64,000 nucleotides of DNA from Scatomonas sp963930955. Its GTDB lineage: Bacteria > Bacillota > Clostridia > Lachnospirales > Lachnospiraceae. A program made the translations under genes and the position numbers. The stretch lies in NCBI GenBank assembly GCA_963930955.1, contig OZ006967.1:1178001-1242000 (forward strand), written 5' to 3'. How positions within the stretch are numbered: the first letter of the stretch is position 1; every line of letters starts with the position of its first letter. This document shows, in pieces, positions 17,201-25,242 of this stretch. The notes below the pieces were generated by a model that saw only the letters and a program-made list of their open reading frames with translations, had not been told where the DNA came from and did no database searches.

Positions 17201-17941
17201 ATGTACCGCTTTTTTATAAAACCGGAACAGATGGGGCAGGGAGTGGTGCGGATCACGGGAGAGGATGTGCACCACATCTGTCACGTGCTCCGCATGCGGC
17301 CAGGGGAGGAAATCCTGGTCAGCTGCGGGGATGAATGGGAATATACCTGCAGACTCCTTTCCCTGGAGGAACAGGAAGTAGTAGGCGAAATTCTGGATGC
17401 CCAGAAACCAGGCAAGGAACTGCCTTCCAGGATCCATCTTTTTCAGTGTCTGCCCAAGGGAGAAAAAATGGAGTGGATCATTCAGAAAGCTGTGGAACTG
17501 GGGGTTTACAGGATTATTCCTACGGTTTCCGCCAGATGCGTGGTCAAGCTGGATCCCAAGCGGGCCGCCGCCAAGACCGCCCGCTGGAATTCTGTGGCAG
17601 CCGCCGCGGCCAAACAATCGAAACGTATGATCCTTCCGGAAGTGACCCCGGTTACAGGGTTTCGGGATGCCCTGGCGCAGGCCGGAAATCTGGATGTATG
17701 CCTGATCCCTTATGAACGGGCGGACGGTATGCAGGGAACCCGGGAACTTTTAAATTCCATCACTCCCGGGAATTCCATCGGGATCCTTATCGGACCGGAG
17801 GGAGGCTTTGAGGAAAAAGAAGTGGAACTGGCCGGGAAGGCGGGCTTTTCGCCCATTACCCTTGGCAGGAGGATCCTGCGGACGGAGACGGCAGGGATCA
17901 CGGCCCTGTCCGTTCTAATGTACCTGCTGGAGCAGGATTAG
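17201..17941 (+). CDS. rsmE: 16S rRNA (uracil-1498-N3)-methyltransferase RsmE
   Basis: Methylates U1498 of 16S rRNA. 246 residues: an N-terminal PUA-like domain with HHICHVLRMRPGEE, and a C-terminal SPOUT knot domain with KMEWIIQKAVELGV, the SAM loop LIGPEGGFEEKE and LGRRILRTETA. Start at 17201 follows GAAGGAGAG; the longer open frame lies within prmA. Part of the AEC-to-thiI operon. Confidence 0.96.
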   Translation: MYRFFIKPEQMGQGVVRITGEDVHHICHVLRMRPGEEILVSCGDEWEYTCRLLSLEEQEVVGEILDAQKPGKELPSRIHLFQCLPKGEKMEWIIQKAVELGVYRIIPTVSARCVVKLDPKRAAAKTARWNSVAAAAAKQSKRMILPEVTPVTGFRDALAQAGNLDVCLIPYERADGMQGTRELLNSITPGNSIGILIGPEGGFEEKEVELAGKAGFSPITLGRRILRTETAGITALSVLMYLLEQD

Positions 17942-17961
17942 CAGGTTGACAGGAGGAAAAG

Positions 17962-19116
17962 ATGGAAGTATATTTAGATCATTCCGCTACCACCCGGTGT
18001 TATCCGGAGGTAAGGGATATTGTCATAAAAACCATGATGGAGGATTACGGAAATCCTTCTTCTATGCACAGAAAAGGCGTGGAGGCGGAGGCATATCTCC
18101 GGGAAGCGGCCCGGATACTGGCAGGACTTCTGAAGGTACAGGAAAAAGAGATTTTCTTTACTTCCGGGGGAACAGAATCCAACAACTGGGCTCTTTTAGG
18201 AACTGCCATGGCAGGACGCCGCCGGGGGCGAAGAATCCTCATTTCCCAGGTAGAACACGCGGCGGTATCGGCTCCAGCAGCTTTTCTGGAGGAGCAGGGC
18301 TTTGAGGTGGTGAGACTCCCGGTGGACGCTGCCGGTTCCGTGAAGCTGTCCGCCCTGGAGGAAGCCCTGACTCCGGACACGATTCTGGTCTCCGTCATGT
18401 ACGTAAATAATGAGATCGGTACGGTGGAGCCCATTGAGGAAATCGGAGCCAGGATCAAAGAAAAATGTCCCCAGGCCTACTTCCATGTGGATGCGATCCA
18501 GGCCTTTGGAAAATACCGGATCTATCCCAGACGGATGCATATCGACCTGCTGTCGGCCAGCGGGCACAAGATCCACGGGCCTAAGGGAACCGGCTTTCTC
18601 TATGTAGGAGAAAAAGTCCGGCTTCAGCCGCTGATTCTGGGGGGCGGCCAGCAGAACGGCATGCGTTCCGGAACGGACAACGTTCCCGGTATTGCAGGGC
18701 TGGGCCTGGCGGCCCGGATTTCCTATGAAAATATGGAAGAGAAAATCAGCCGCATGAGGGAGATGAAGCTGCGGCTGGCCGCGGGTCTGGCGGATCTGGA
18801 AAAAACGGTTGTTCATGGGCCGGCCCCGGAGGAGGGAGCGCCCCATATCCTAAACGCTTCCTTTCTGGGCATCCGCAGCGAGGTGCTGCTTCATGCCCTG
18901 GAGGACAAAGGAATCTACATTTCCGCCGGAAGCGCCTGCTCCAGTCATAAACGGGGAGGCAGTCCTACCTTGACGGCCATCGGATGCAGTCCGGAAGAAC
19001 TGGAGTCAGCGGTGCGCTTCAGTTTAAGCGAGGAAACCAGTCCCGGGGACATTGATTATACTCTGGAAATTCTGGGCAGCCTGCTGCCTATGCTCCGCCG
19101 GTACACCAGACGGTAA
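17962..19116 (+). CDS. Cysteine desulfurase (NifS/IscS-like)
   Basis: PLP enzyme that takes sulfur from cysteine as a protein-bound persulfide. 384 residues. PLP lysine is Lys203 in SASGHKIHGPKG; the active-site cysteine is Cys326 in SAGSACSSHKRG. Family motifs LDHSATTRCYPEV, FTSGGTESNNWAL, QVEHAAV and MRSGTDNVPG are present. Located 16 bases before thiI, so sulfur for tRNA 4-thiouridine is the most likely use, as with the NifZ-ThiI pair of B. subtilis. No iscU or sufU scaffold gene is adjacent, which argues against a dedicated Fe-S role. Confidence 0.95.
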   Translation: MEVYLDHSATTRCYPEVRDIVIKTMMEDYGNPSSMHRKGVEAEAYLREAARILAGLLKVQEKEIFFTSGGTESNNWALLGTAMAGRRRGRRILISQVEHAAVSAPAAFLEEQGFEVVRLPVDAAGSVKLSALEEALTPDTILVSVMYVNNEIGTVEPIEEIGARIKEKCPQAYFHVDAIQAFGKYRIYPRRMHIDLLSASGHKIHGPKGTGFLYVGEKVRLQPLILGGGQQNGMRSGTDNVPGIAGLGLAARISYENMEEKISRMREMKLRLAAGLADLEKTVVHGPAPEEGAPHILNASFLGIRSEVLLHALEDKGIYISAGSACSSHKRGGSPTLTAIGCSPEELESAVRFSLSEETSPGDIDYTLEILGSLLPMLRRYTRR

Positions 19117-19132
19117 AGAGAGGGAGAATAAC

Positions 19133-20314
19133 ATGTATCACGCATTTCTGATTAAATATGCGGAAATTGGAATTAAAGGAAAAAACAGATATTTATTTGA
19201 AGATGCTCTGGTGGAACATATCCGCCGGGCCCTGAAGCATGTGGAAGGAGATTTCCAGGTTTCCAAGGAGCAGGGAAGGATTTATGCTTTTCCAAGAAGC
19301 GGGTATGACTTTGAGGAAACGGTAGAGGCTCTGAAACGGGTGTTTGGCATTGCGGCTATCTGCCCTGTTGTTATGGCGGAGGATCAGGGCTATGAAAAGC
19401 TGGCGGAGGATGTGGTCCGCTATGTAAAAGAAGTGTATCCGGATTCCTGCCGGACCTTTAAGGTGCATGCCCGCCGGGCGAAAAAAAACTATCCCATGGA
19501 TTCCATGGAACTGAACCGGGAATTGGGAGGAGCAATACTGGAGGCCTGTCCGGGCATGCATGTGGACGTTCATCACCCGGATATTCTGCTGACTGTGGAG
19601 GTGCGTCAGAAGATATATATTTATTCCCAGGAAATCCCAGGGCCGGGCGGTATGCCGGTGGGAACCAACGGAAGCGCTATGCTGCTGCTGTCCGGGGGGA
19701 TCGACTCGCCGGTGGCCGGATATATGATCGCTAAGCGGGGCGTGAAGATTGACGCAGTGTATTTCCATGCGCCGCCCTATACCAGCGACCGGGCAAAGCA
19801 GAAGGTGGTGGATCTTGCCCGGCTGGTGGCCAGATACAGCGGACCCATCCGTCTGCATGTGGTGAATTTTACAGATATCCAGCTGGCCATCTATGAAAAA
19901 TGCCCCCATGATGAATTAACCATTATCATGCGCCGGTATATGATGAAAATTGCGGAAAAGATGGCGGAGCAGGACGGATCCCTGGCATTGATCACAGGAG
20001 AAAGCATCGGCCAGGTGGCCAGCCAGACGGTTCACAGTCTGGCCTGTACCAATGAGGTATGTACCCTGCCGGTATTCCGGCCTCTGATCGGCTTTGATAA
20101 GCAGGAGATTGTGGATATTTCTCTGAAGATCGGCACCTATGAGACATCTGTACTTCCCTATGAAGACTGCTGCACGATTTTTGTAGCCAAGCATCCGGTG
20201 ACGAAGCCGAATTTGAGAACCATCCGTCACTCAGAGGAGAAACTGGCGGATGTCATTGAGGGCCTTATGGAGGAGGCGCTGCGGACAACGCAGGTCATAG
20301 AGATTGAGGCCTGA
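19133..20314 (+). CDS. thiI: tRNA 4-thiouridine synthetase ThiI
   Basis: Adenylates U8 of tRNA and inserts sulfur to give 4-thiouridine, a near-UV sensor; in some bacteria it also serves thiamine synthesis. 393 residues: N-terminal ferredoxin-like and THUMP domains (about 1-165), then an adenylation domain with the PP-loop LLLSGGIDSPVAGY (about 183-196) and ALITGESIGQVASQT. The C-terminal rhodanese domain of the E. coli enzyme is absent, as usual in Firmicutes, so sulfur must arrive another way, probably from the desulfurase encoded just upstream. Start at 19133 follows AGGGAG. Last gene of its operon. Confidence 0.96.
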   Translation: MYHAFLIKYAEIGIKGKNRYLFEDALVEHIRRALKHVEGDFQVSKEQGRIYAFPRSGYDFEETVEALKRVFGIAAICPVVMAEDQGYEKLAEDVVRYVKEVYPDSCRTFKVHARRAKKNYPMDSMELNRELGGAILEACPGMHVDVHHPDILLTVEVRQKIYIYSQEIPGPGGMPVGTNGSAMLLLSGGIDSPVAGYMIAKRGVKIDAVYFHAPPYTSDRAKQKVVDLARLVARYSGPIRLHVVNFTDIQLAIYEKCPHDELTIIMRRYMMKIAEKMAEQDGSLALITGESIGQVASQTVHSLACTNEVCTLPVFRPLIGFDKQEIVDISLKIGTYETSVLPYEDCCTIFVAKHPVTKPNLRTIRHSEEKLADVIEGLMEEALRTTQVIEIEA

Positions 20315-20330
20315 CCCCGCTGGCTGCCGA

Positions 20331-20376
20331 AACAAAAACCGGCGCGGAAGACTGCTGCTGGCAGTTCCGCGCCGGT
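20331..20376 (-). terminator. Intrinsic terminator of the HPr-like gene
   Basis: Perfect 12-pair stem (20338-20349 with 20365-20376), with a smaller inner CTGC/GCAG stem. Read on the minus strand it is followed by five T residues (20334-20338 read in reverse), so it ends the minus-strand gene. The plus strand has no T-run, although the hairpin may still slow readthrough from thiI. Confidence 0.85.
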
Positions 20377-20415
20377 AAATGAATGCGATTGATTTAGCTG
20401 TTGATTAGGAAAGTG

Positions 20416-20649
20416 TTATACCAGATACGGCTGCAGCACTTTCATAACATTCTCCAGAGCCTCGCCCTCTGCATGAATGTTGAGCTCGATTGCTTTGGAC
20501 AGATCCAGACTGAAGATTCCCATGATAGATTTGGCATCGATCACATATCTGCCGGATACCAGATCAAAATCGAAATCGTATTTGGAAATGTCGTTTACAA
20601 AGGATTTCACCTTGTCGATAGAATTAAGTGAAATGCTAACAGTTTTCAT
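20416..20649 (-). CDS. HPr-like protein lacking the phosphorylatable histidine
   Basis: 77 residues with the HPr fold pattern: an N-terminal strand, a helix, and the block AKSIMGIFSLDLSKAIEL that corresponds to HPr residues around the regulatory Ser46 (SIMG). The segment that should contain the active-site histidine (HARPA in HPr) reads IDKVKSF, so it cannot carry phosphate from Enzyme I. The retained serine region resembles Crh of Bacillus, a regulatory HPr paralogue that also lacks His15. GGGAGGA precedes the ATG at 20649. No PTS gene is nearby. A regulatory or orphan role is inferred. Confidence 0.8.
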   Translation of the reverse strand: MKTVSISLNSIDKVKSFVNDISKYDFDFDLVSGRYVIDAKSIMGIFSLDLSKAIELNIHAEGEALENVMKVLQPYLV

Positions 20650-20698
20650 TTTCCAAATCCTCCCTGTATGATTATTGGTATTGCTTAGATACAGGTTA

Positions 20699-20727
20699 AT
20701 CTTACCTTTTACGGCAGAAAAAGTCAA
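20699..20727 (-). promoter_or_regulatory. Sigma-A promoter of the HPr-like gene
   Basis: Minus strand: TTGACT (20727-20722), a 17-base spacer and TAAGAT (20704-20699), 50 bases before the ATG. Confidence 0.8.
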
Positions 20728-20765
20728 GGTAAAAACAGAGGAAATATAGACAGGAGCAGTAAAAA

Positions 20766-22076
20766 ATGAGTAAAAAAGTGGCGCTGCACAATCTGGGCTG
20801 CAAAGTAAATACGTATGAACTGGAAGCCTTGGAACAGATGCTGGAGAAAAAGGGATTCGAGGTTGTTCCCTTTGAACCGGGGGCAGATTTTTATGTAATT
20901 AACACCTGTACAGTGACCAATATTGCCGATCGGAAATCCCGGCAGATGCTTCATAAAGCGAGAAAAATGAATCCGGAGGCGATCGTGGCGGCCATTGGCT
21001 GTTATGCGCAGATCCGCGGAAAAGAACTGGAAAAAGATCCTATGATCGACCTGATTGTGGGCAACAGCCGCAAATCAGAACTTCCGGAACTTCTGGAAGA
21101 CTGCCGGGAGCAGAAGCGCAGACAGGCCGTTCTGGCGGATCTTACCAGGGAAAAAGAATATGAACCCCTTTCCATTGACCGGACGGAGGAGCATACCAGA
21201 GCCTTTCTGAAGGTACAGGACGGCTGCAATCAGTTTTGCAGCTATTGCATCATTCCCTACGCCAGGGGCCGGGTTCGAAGCCGCCGGCCGGAAGAGGTTC
21301 TGGCTGAAACAGAAAAACTGGCTGCCTCCGGCTGCAGAGAGATTGTTCTGTCGGGGATCCATCTGAGCTCTTATGGCGCAGACTGGAAGGAGGGACCGGG
21401 GCTGCTGGATCTGGTCCGTCTTCTGCATTCTGTGGAAGGAATTTCCAGAATCCGTCTGGGATCTCTGGAGCCGGGCATTGTTACGGAAGAATTTGCTGCG
21501 GGGCTGGCCGCGCTTCCCAAAGTATGCCCGCATTTTCATCTTTCTCTTCAGAGTGGATGCGATCGTACTTTACAAAGAATGAACCGCCGCTATACCAGCG
21601 GAGAATATCTGGAGCGCTGCCGGATCTTAAGAAAACATTTTGAGGATCCGGCGCTGACCACAGATATTATTGCGGGATTTCCCGGAGAAACAGAGGAGGA
21701 TTTTCGGGAATCCGCAGAGTTTGTGGAAGGGATTTCTTTTTTTGAAACCCATGTATTCCCCTATTCCCGGCGGGAGGGCACCAGAGCGGCTGCTATGGAA
21801 GGGCAGCTTTCCGAGGCGGTGAAAAAAGAAAGAAGCCGTGTACTGCTGGAACTGAACCGGAAGAAAAAGGCGGAATATCTGGAGCGGGCCCTGGGAAAAG
21901 AAACAGAGGTGCTGCTGGAGGAGGAGACGCGGCTGGAAGGGAAGAGAGCCTGGAGCGGCTATACCAGAGAATACCGGAAAATTCTCCTGCTCTCGGATGA
22001 GAATCTGGGCAATACGCTGCGAAAGGTCTGCCCCGGGGAATTGCGGGACGGAGAATTTCTTTTGTGCCGGCCATAA
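20766..22076 (+). CDS. mtaB: tRNA threonylcarbamoyladenosine methylthiotransferase MtaB
   Basis: Radical SAM enzyme that converts t6A37 into ms2t6A37 in ANN-decoding tRNAs. 436 residues: the N-terminal methylthiotransferase domain with GCKVNTYE and two further cysteines (INTCTVTN and AAIGCYAQ) for one 4Fe-4S cluster, the radical SAM triad CNQFCSYC (about 154-161), and a C-terminal TRAM region. The GCKVNTYE form is typical of MtaB rather than MiaB. Divergent from the HPr-like gene. In B. subtilis the orthologue (yqeV) follows rsmE; here a desulfurase, thiI and the HPr-like gene lie between. A clear plus-strand promoter was not found. Confidence 0.95.
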   Translation: MSKKVALHNLGCKVNTYELEALEQMLEKKGFEVVPFEPGADFYVINTCTVTNIADRKSRQMLHKARKMNPEAIVAAIGCYAQIRGKELEKDPMIDLIVGNSRKSELPELLEDCREQKRRQAVLADLTREKEYEPLSIDRTEEHTRAFLKVQDGCNQFCSYCIIPYARGRVRSRRPEEVLAETEKLAASGCREIVLSGIHLSSYGADWKEGPGLLDLVRLLHSVEGISRIRLGSLEPGIVTEEFAAGLAALPKVCPHFHLSLQSGCDRTLQRMNRRYTSGEYLERCRILRKHFEDPALTTDIIAGFPGETEEDFRESAEFVEGISFFETHVFPYSRREGTRAAAMEGQLSEAVKKERSRVLLELNRKKKAEYLERALGKETEVLLEEETRLEGKRAWSGYTREYRKILLLSDENLGNTLRKVCPGELRDGEFLLCRP

Positions 22077-22142
22077 ACGTATTGCTATTTTGAGGAAACT
22101 ATATTAGAATAGAATAGATATTAAATTGAAGGACGTGAAAGA

Positions 22143-22415
22143 ATGGCAGATTTAAGCAATACACAATTTTTCAAGGTAGTGGGCGAACCGGAAATACAGG
22201 TGAAGAAGGTACTGGATATTGTATACCACGCCATGGAGGAAAAGGGATATAACCCTGTAAATCAGATCGTAGGCTATATCATGTCGGGAGATCCTACCTA
22301 TATTACCAGCCATAAGGGAGCCCGGAGCCTGATCATGAAGGTAGAGCGGGACGAGGTTGTGGAGGAACTTCTGAAGGAATATATCCGGAACGAAGCCTGG
22401 AAGACAGAAGCATGA
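22143..22415 (+). CDS. IreB-family regulatory protein (UPF0297)
   Basis: 90 residues, full length for the family; the core KVLDIVYHAMEEKGYNPVNQIVGYIMSGDPTYITSH region is nearly invariant in Firmicutes. In Enterococcus IreB is a substrate of the Ser/Thr kinase IreK and dampens cephalosporin resistance; the threonine in SNTQFF near the N-terminus is a plausible target here, but no such kinase lies in the window. It overlaps the ruvX start by four bases (ATGA). Same order as yrzL-yrrK-yrzB in B. subtilis. Confidence 0.94.
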   Translation: MADLSNTQFFKVVGEPEIQVKKVLDIVYHAMEEKGYNPVNQIVGYIMSGDPTYITSHKGARSLIMKVERDEVVEELLKEYIRNEAWKTEA

Positions 22416-22858
22416 AGCGGATATTGGGACTGGATTACGGCTCCCGGACTGTGGGAGTTGCCGTGAGCGATCCCCTGGGACTGACTGCCCAGAGCGTGGA
22501 GATCATCCGCAGAAAATCGGAAAACAAACTGAGGCAGACCCTGGCCAGACTGGAAGCACTGATTGAGGAATATCAGGTGGGCCTTCTGGTGCTGGGGCTG
22601 CCCAGACACATGAATAACGATATTGGCGACAGGGCTGTAAAATCTTTGGAGTTTCGGGACATTTTAAAGAAAAGGACAAGCCTGGATGTTGTTATGTGGG
22701 ACGAGCGGCTGACTACCGTGGAAGCCCAACGGGTGCTGCGGGAAGCCGGTATCAAAGGAGCGGAGACGAAACAGTATGTGGATTCTCTGGCGGCGGTCTT
22801 TATTCTTCAGGGATATCTGGACAGCAGAGAGGACCGGGACAGGGAAACACAGGAATAG
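22412..22858 (+). CDS. ruvX: RuvX/YqgF family RNase H-like nuclease
   Basis: 148 residues. The YqgF fold is shown by RILGLDYGSRTVGVAVSDP at the N-terminus (first catalytic Asp), VLGLPRHMN in the middle and MWDERLTTVEA towards the C-terminus (acidic site residues). Members are called Holliday-junction resolvase-like and are linked to pre-16S rRNA 5'-end processing in E. coli. Coupled to ireB by an ATGA overlap and followed four bases later by a DUF1292 gene. Confidence 0.95.
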   Translation: MKRILGLDYGSRTVGVAVSDPLGLTAQSVEIIRRKSENKLRQTLARLEALIEEYQVGLLVLGLPRHMNNDIGDRAVKSLEFRDILKKRTSLDVVMWDERLTTVEAQRVLREAGIKGAETKQYVDSLAAVFILQGYLDSREDRDRETQE

Positions 22859-22862
22859 ACGG

Positions 22863-23117
22863 ATGGAAAAAATTAGTTTTGTAACGGAAGATGGAGAAAC
22901 AATAGAACTGTATGTAGAGGAAGCCACAAGGGTAAACGGAGTAAATTACCTGCTTGTGACGGATTCTGACGGAGATGAGGCTAACGCCTATATTCTCAGG
23001 GATATGTCTGCGGACGGCGACAGTCTGGCTGATTACGTTATGGTCGAGGACGAGGTGGAACTGGAGGCCATTTCCCGCGTATTCGAGCAGATGTTGGACG
23101 ATGTGGACTTCCGTTAG
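22863..23117 (+). CDS. DUF1292 domain protein (YrzB-like)
   Basis: 84 residues, very acidic, with the DUF1292 pattern ISFVTEDGETIELYVEE ... YLLVTDSD. The function of the family is unknown. The ATG at 22863 follows closely on ruvX; the longer open frame upstream is ruvX in another phase. Conserved third member of the ireB-ruvX-DUF1292 trio, which suggests a shared, still unexplained role. Confidence 0.9.
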   Translation: MEKISFVTEDGETIELYVEEATRVNGVNYLLVTDSDGDEANAYILRDMSADGDSLADYVMVEDEVELEAISRVFEQMLDDVDFR

Positions 23118-23208
23118 TTAGTTTGTGACGGGATCCTTTTCCAGGCGGCGGGCCGCCGGAGAGGAAACCGCCGGATTTATGTTCGGAAAAAGAATATGGA
23201 GGTGCCAT

Positions 23209-24873
23209 TTGAAGGGTAACAGCGAAAGTAACTTGAAAATTATTCCGCTGGGAGGCCTGGAGCAGATCGGCATGAACATTACTGCCTTTGAATATGAAGA
23301 CAGTATTGTTGTGGTGGACTGCGGCCTGTCCTTCCCGGAGGATGATATGCTGGGAATCGATCTTGTCATCCCGGATATCACGTATTTAAAAGAAAATATT
23401 CAGAAAGTAAAAGGGTTTGTGATCACCCACGGCCATGAGGACCATATCGGAGCCCTGCCTTATGTGCTGAAAGAAATTAATGTTCCGATTTACGCTACAA
23501 AGCTGACCATTGGTCTGATTGAAAATAAATTAAAAGAACACAATCTGCTTCGCACCACAAAGAGAAAAACCATCAAATTCGGACAGTCTATTAATCTTGG
23601 CAAGTTCCGGATCGAATTTATCAAAACCAACCACAGCATTCAGGATGCTTCTGCCCTGGCCATTTATTCACCGGCGGGAACGGTGATCCATACCGGCGAC
23701 TTTAAGGTGGATTATACCCCGGTTTTCGGGGACGCCATTGATCTGCAGCGGTTTGCGGAGATCGGCCGCAAAGGCGTGCTGGCGCTGATGTGCGACAGCA
23801 CCAATGCGGAACGGCCGGGATTCACTATGTCGGAGCGGACAGTGGGCAGGACTTTTGATAATATTTTTGCGGATCACAAGGATACCCGGATTATTATCGC
23901 CACGTTTGCTTCCAATGTGGATCGTGTGCAGCAGATCATCAATTCCGCATATAAATATGGAAGAAAGGTAGTGGTGGAAGGCCGCAGCATGGTCAATGTT
24001 ATTACCACCGCTTCAGAGTTGGGGTATCTGAATATTCCGGAAAGGACGCTCATCGATATTGACCAGATGAAGAATTATCCGGATAATCAGATGGTGCTGG
24101 TGACCACCGGGAGCCAGGGGGAATCCATGGCTGCATTATCCCGTATGGCGGCCAGCATCCATAAAAAGGTTACAATCAAGCCGGGAGACACGATCATTTT
24201 TAGTTCCAATCCGATTCCCGGCAACGAAAAGGCCGTATCCAAAGTCATCAATGAACTTTCAGCAAAGGGAGCTGACGTTATTTTTCAGGATGTGCACGTT
24301 TCAGGCCATGCCTGCCAGGAGGAGATCAAGCTGATCTATTCTCTGGTACATCCCAAATATGCGCTGCCCGTACACGGAGAGTACCGCCATCTTAAGGCCC
24401 AGGCCAAGCTGGCCGAAAGTCTGGGGATACCCAAAGAACGTATTTTTATCATGTCCTCCGGAGATGTGATGGAGTTGAACCAGGAGGAGGCCAAGATCAC
24501 CGGAAAAGTTCAGACAGGAGCCGTCTTTGTGGACGGCCTGGGAGTAGGCGATGTGGGAAATATCGTCCTCCGGGACCGCCAGCATCTTTCGGAGGAGGGA
24601 ATCATGATTGTCGTCCTGACTCTGGAGAAGCACAGCAATCAGCTGCTGGCAGGACCGGATATCGTATCCCGGGGATTTGTCTACGTAAGAGAGTCGGAGG
24701 ATCTTATGGGCGAGGCGCGGATTACTGTGGAGGATGCTCTGGACGAGTGCCTGCGGCGCAGAGTTACGGACTGGGGAAAACTGAAAACAGTGATCAAGGA
24801 TTCACTGGGAGATTTTGTGTGGAAAAAAACGAAAAGAAGACCAATGATCTTACCAATTATTATGGAGGCTTAA
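23209..24873 (+). CDS. rnj: Ribonuclease J
   Basis: Metallo-beta-lactamase/beta-CASP nuclease with 5'-3' exo- and endonuclease activity, central to mRNA decay and rRNA maturation in Firmicutes. About 554 residues: the HxHxDH metal motif in THGHEDHIGALPYVL, later ligands in HTGDFKVDYTP and MCDSTNAERPG, the beta-CASP domain and a C-terminal domain. I start it at TTG 23209, behind ATGGAGGTG, giving the typical NLKIIPLGGLEQIGMN after seven residues; an in-frame ATG at 23125 would add 28 residues of untypical sequence. Only one RNase J gene is visible, so J1 or J2 cannot be decided. ylbF follows after four bases. Confidence 0.95.
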   Translation: MKGNSESNLKIIPLGGLEQIGMNITAFEYEDSIVVVDCGLSFPEDDMLGIDLVIPDITYLKENIQKVKGFVITHGHEDHIGALPYVLKEINVPIYATKLTIGLIENKLKEHNLLRTTKRKTIKFGQSINLGKFRIEFIKTNHSIQDASALAIYSPAGTVIHTGDFKVDYTPVFGDAIDLQRFAEIGRKGVLALMCDSTNAERPGFTMSERTVGRTFDNIFADHKDTRIIIATFASNVDRVQQIINSAYKYGRKVVVEGRSMVNVITTASELGYLNIPERTLIDIDQMKNYPDNQMVLVTTGSQGESMAALSRMAASIHKKVTIKPGDTIIFSSNPIPGNEKAVSKVINELSAKGADVIFQDVHVSGHACQEEIKLIYSLVHPKYALPVHGEYRHLKAQAKLAESLGIPKERIFIMSSGDVMELNQEEAKITGKVQTGAVFVDGLGVGDVGNIVLRDRQHLSEEGIMIVVLTLEKHSNQLLAGPDIVSRGFVYVRESEDLMGEARITVEDALDECLRRRVTDWGKLKTVIKDSLGDFVWKKTKRRPMILPIIMEA

Positions 24874-24877
24874 AATC

Positions 24878-25213
24878 ATGGATATTATTACAGAACGTCT
24901 GCGCGCGCTGACAGATGCGATGAGAAATACGATTGACTATCAGAGCTACCTTAAGTTGGAAGCAGAGCTGGACAAGGATCAGGAATTAAAGAAAAAGGTA
25001 GATGAATTCCGGATCCGCAATTTTGCCCTGCAGGAAGCAGAGAACATAGATCTTTTTGATGCAGTGGACAGTATAGACAGAGAATACAGAGATCTTCGAA
25101 AGAATCCGGTTGTGGCGGAATATCTGGCGGCGGAGCTGTCGGTCTGCCGGATGATCCAGAAAGTATTTGCAACTATCAACCATGAGATTAAGATTGATGT
25201 GCCTAAGATGTAA
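24878..25213 (+). CDS. YlbF-family protein
   Basis: 111 residues, mostly helical, with the YlbF/YmcA family pattern DYQSYLKLEAELDKDQELKKKVDEF at residues about 20-45. In B. subtilis YlbF, YmcA and YaaT form the Y-complex, which guides RNase Y cleavage and affects biofilm formation, competence and sporulation. Here the gene sits four bases after RNase J, so its RNA-decay role is supported by context. A family member outside the Y-complex is possible, as YmcA- and YaaT-like genes are not in the window. Confidence 0.85.
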   Translation: MDIITERLRALTDAMRNTIDYQSYLKLEAELDKDQELKKKVDEFRIRNFALQEAENIDLFDAVDSIDREYRDLRKNPVVAEYLAAELSVCRMIQKVFATINHEIKIDVPKM

Positions 25214-25242
25214 GCACGAGGCGGGACTGCAAAGGAGAACCT

